The notes beneath the pieces were generated by a model. That model ran no database searches and had not been told where the DNA came from. It was given only the letters and a program-made list of their open reading frames with translations. Shown here in pieces: positions 62,249-64,000 of a DNA stretch of 64,000 nucleotides (its first letter is position 1; each line of letters starts with the position of its first letter). The stretch is from Azospira sp. I13. GTDB taxonomy: Bacteria; Pseudomonadota; Gammaproteobacteria; Burkholderiales; Rhodocyclaceae. Location of the stretch: the NCBI RefSeq assembly GCF_003112695.1, contig NZ_BFBP01000002.1, forward strand, positions 196,898 through 260,897, in the 5' to 3' direction. The position numbers and the translations under genes were made by a program.

Positions 62249-63877
62249 ATGATCGACCGCCCTGCACCGCGCCACCCCTGGCCCTTCCGCGGCCTGCCCC
62301 TGCTGGGCCTGCTCGCCCTCTTCCTGCTGCCCGGACTGTTCGGTCACGACCCCTGGAAGGCAGAAGACGCCACCCATCTGGGAATCGTCTGGCGTCTGCT
62401 GCAGGGGGATGGGGGCCTGGTCCTGCAACTGGGCGGCGAGGCCTGGCCGGATGCCATGCCTCTCTACTACTGGGTGGCCGCCCTCTGCGCCCGCGCCTTC
62501 TCCTGGGCCCTGCCCTGGTTCGATGGCGCCCGCCTGGCCACCGCCCTCTTCGCCGCCCTGGCCCTGGCGGCCCTGGCCTTGGCCAGTCGCGAACTCCACG
62601 GCCGGGAAGAAGGGCCAAGCGCCCCGCTACTCCTGGCTGGCTGCCTCGGCCTGCTGGTCCACATCCATGAAACCCAGCCAGCCATCGCCTTTCTCGCCGC
62701 CCAGGCGGCCAGCCTGGCCGGCCTGGCCCTGATACCCCGCCGCCCCTGGCAGGGTGCAGCTCTCTTTGGCGTAGCGGGACTCGGTGCCTTTCTTGCCGCC
62801 GGCCTGGCTGCTCTGCCGGGCATTCTGCTACCCCTCATTCTCCTGCCGTGGCTTGCCCCCCGCCGTACCCTGATTCCGGGACTGCTACTGGTGACCCTGG
62901 GCATCCCCCTGCTTGGCCCGCTGCTCTGGCCCCTAGTGCTGACGCCTGCCCAGGCGGACATCTGGTGGAGCGGTGAAATAGCCCAGTGGCGCCCCCGGGA
63001 AGCCGCCTTGCGCAACGCCCTGGCCCTGACCAACCTGCTGCCCTGGTACGGCTGGCCGGCCCTGCCCCTGGCCCTGTGGACCCTGTGGGCCCGCCGCACG
63101 GAACTGCTGCGTGCTCGCCCAGCCATGGCCCTGCTACTGCCCCTCACCGCCTTTGCGGCCAGCTTCCTCACCCTGGCCGGCAGCGTGGATATCAAGAGTG
63201 TCGCCGCCCTGCCCCTGCTACCGCCCCTGGCGCTCTTCGCCGCCGGCGGGTTGCGCACCCTGCGCCGTGGTACGGCCAACCTTTTCGACTGGTTCGGCAT
63301 GACCACCTTCACCTTCGCCGCCGGCCTCATCTGGCTGGGCTGGAGCGCCATGGTGTTCGGGGTGCCGCCGAAGATCGCCCGCAATTTCATCAAGCTGGCA
63401 CCGGGCTTCGAAGGCAGCTTCGCCCTCCTGCCGACGCTCTTCGCCCTGGCGCTCACCGCTGCCTGGATCTGGCTGGTTTACTCCTCCCCCCGCTCCCCCT
63501 ACCGGGGGCTGACCCACTGGACTGCCGGCATCACGCTGCTGTGGGGCCTGGTGGTCGCCCTGTGGTTCCCCTGGGTGGACTACGGCAAGAGCTACCGCCC
63601 CGTGGTGGCCGGACTAAGCCGGGCCCTGCCCGCACAGGCCAACTGTGTGGCGGTGCGTGGAGAATTGCCGCCAGCCCTGCGGGCCTCCCTGGACATCTTC
63701 GGTGACATCCGCCCCCTGGCCCAGAACAGTAGTGCCGGGCGCCGTTGCAACTGGCTGCTGGCCCTGGTGCCGATCAAGAGCACCAGCGCTGGTGGCGGCG
63801 GCTGGGAGCGGGTCTGGGAAGGCTCCCGCCCCGGCGACAAGTACGAACACCTGCGCCTGTACCAGCGCCGCAACTAA
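62249..63877 (+). CDS. ArnT-like membrane glycosyltransferase family protein
   Basis: A 542-residue inner membrane protein with about 11-12 hydrophobic segments. The first outer loop carries FGHDPWKAEDATHLGIVW, matching the acidic pair in the first loop of ArnT/PMT-type glycosyltransferases that use lipid-linked sugars. The C-terminal part (from about 440) is a short extracytoplasmic domain. ATG 62249 is the first in-frame ATG after the rpmE terminator; an upstream TTG lies inside that terminator. The sugar and acceptor are unknown. Confidence 0.8.
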   Translation: MIDRPAPRHPWPFRGLPLLGLLALFLLPGLFGHDPWKAEDATHLGIVWRLLQGDGGLVLQLGGEAWPDAMPLYYWVAALCARAFSWALPWFDGARLATALFAALALAALALASRELHGREEGPSAPLLLAGCLGLLVHIHETQPAIAFLAAQAASLAGLALIPRRPWQGAALFGVAGLGAFLAAGLAALPGILLPLILLPWLAPRRTLIPGLLLVTLGIPLLGPLLWPLVLTPAQADIWWSGEIAQWRPREAALRNALALTNLLPWYGWPALPLALWTLWARRTELLRARPAMALLLPLTAFAASFLTLAGSVDIKSVAALPLLPPLALFAAGGLRTLRRGTANLFDWFGMTTFTFAAGLIWLGWSAMVFGVPPKIARNFIKLAPGFEGSFALLPTLFALALTAAWIWLVYSSPRSPYRGLTHWTAGITLLWGLVVALWFPWVDYGKSYRPVVAGLSRALPAQANCVAVRGELPPALRASLDIFGDIRPLAQNSSAGRRCNWLLALVPIKSTSAGGGGWERVWEGSRPGDKYEHLRLYQRRN

Positions 63878-64000
63878 GGGCCGGGAAGCATCCAACTCCG
63901 TCAAGCAGCACCCGCCGGAATAGCCCCAGTCCGCACCCTCGCCCCCCCTGAATCAATCCTGCGGCAATAAAAATGCCCGGAGCACCCCATCTAGGGTATT
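63878..64000. other. Right end, no gene seen
   Basis: 123 bases to the window edge. No start codon with a ribosome site, hairpin or repeat is convincing. CGGCAATAAAAATGCCCGG is a short inverted repeat but lacks a T tract. Confidence 0.5.

Overview
This 64 kb window is high-GC bacterial chromosome with dense coding, ATGA-type overlaps and few gaps. Codon use, gene families and regulator types fit a betaproteobacterium, most likely in or near Rhodocyclaceae (Azospira/Dechloromonas type); that placement is inference from gene style, not from a marker gene. I see no insertion sequence, prophage, CRISPR array, tRNA or rRNA. The first gene is cut by the window's left edge; the last 120 bases hold no gene.

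Layout. 1-5.7 kb (+): an iron block, with the end of an OprB-like porin, a cupredoxin, an FTR1 permease and a polyferredoxin (an FtrBCD-like set), then feoA-feoB behind a Fur-like palindrome. 5.8-9.2 kb (-): copper chaperone, CopA ATPase and a universal stress protein. 9.3-11.2 kb (+): LemA, a GIDE-type membrane protein with an EF-hand loop, and a DUF1304 protein. 11.2-15.5 kb (-): an EmrAB plus NodT-type outer membrane efflux operon with a divergent LysR regulator. 16.6-18.8 kb: LysR and a divergent D-tartrate dehydratase. 18.8-21.3 kb (-): ilvBN behind what reads as a full translational attenuator (valine-rich leader peptide, antiterminator, 15-bp terminator). 21.4-25.9 kb: orphan ParB-like protein, a periplasmic protein, an RlmN/Cfr-family enzyme, and LysR with a divergent DUF554 protein. 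26-32.4 kb (+): hybrid histidine kinase, aromatic aminotransferase, and a periplasmic-binding-protein/diguanylate-cyclase pair. 32.6-35.2 kb (-): ahpC-ahpF with an OxyR-like site and a nested palindromic element between the genes.

35.2-49.7 kb (+) is the main metabolic island. A cobalamin riboswitch precedes an operon of about 11.4 kb for cobalt import (cbiMNQO) and the early-cobalt (anaerobic) corrin ring pathway (cobM, cbiX, cobH, cbiD, cobL, cobI, cbiG, cobE, cobJ), with a GNAT protein and a [2Fe-2S] ferredoxin embedded. A second cobalamin riboswitch precedes a TonB-dependent receptor. cbiG and cobE are split, CobJ has a C-terminal extension, and no cbiJ/cobK or cbiA/cobB is present here.

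49.8-64 kb: a small unknown gene whose Shine-Dalgarno lies in a hairpin, fadD behind a PsrA-type palindrome, a CBS protein, addA/addB recombination nuclease genes, fdxA, then trxA, rho (with a C-rich, G-poor leader), rpmE and a membrane glycosyltransferase-like protein.
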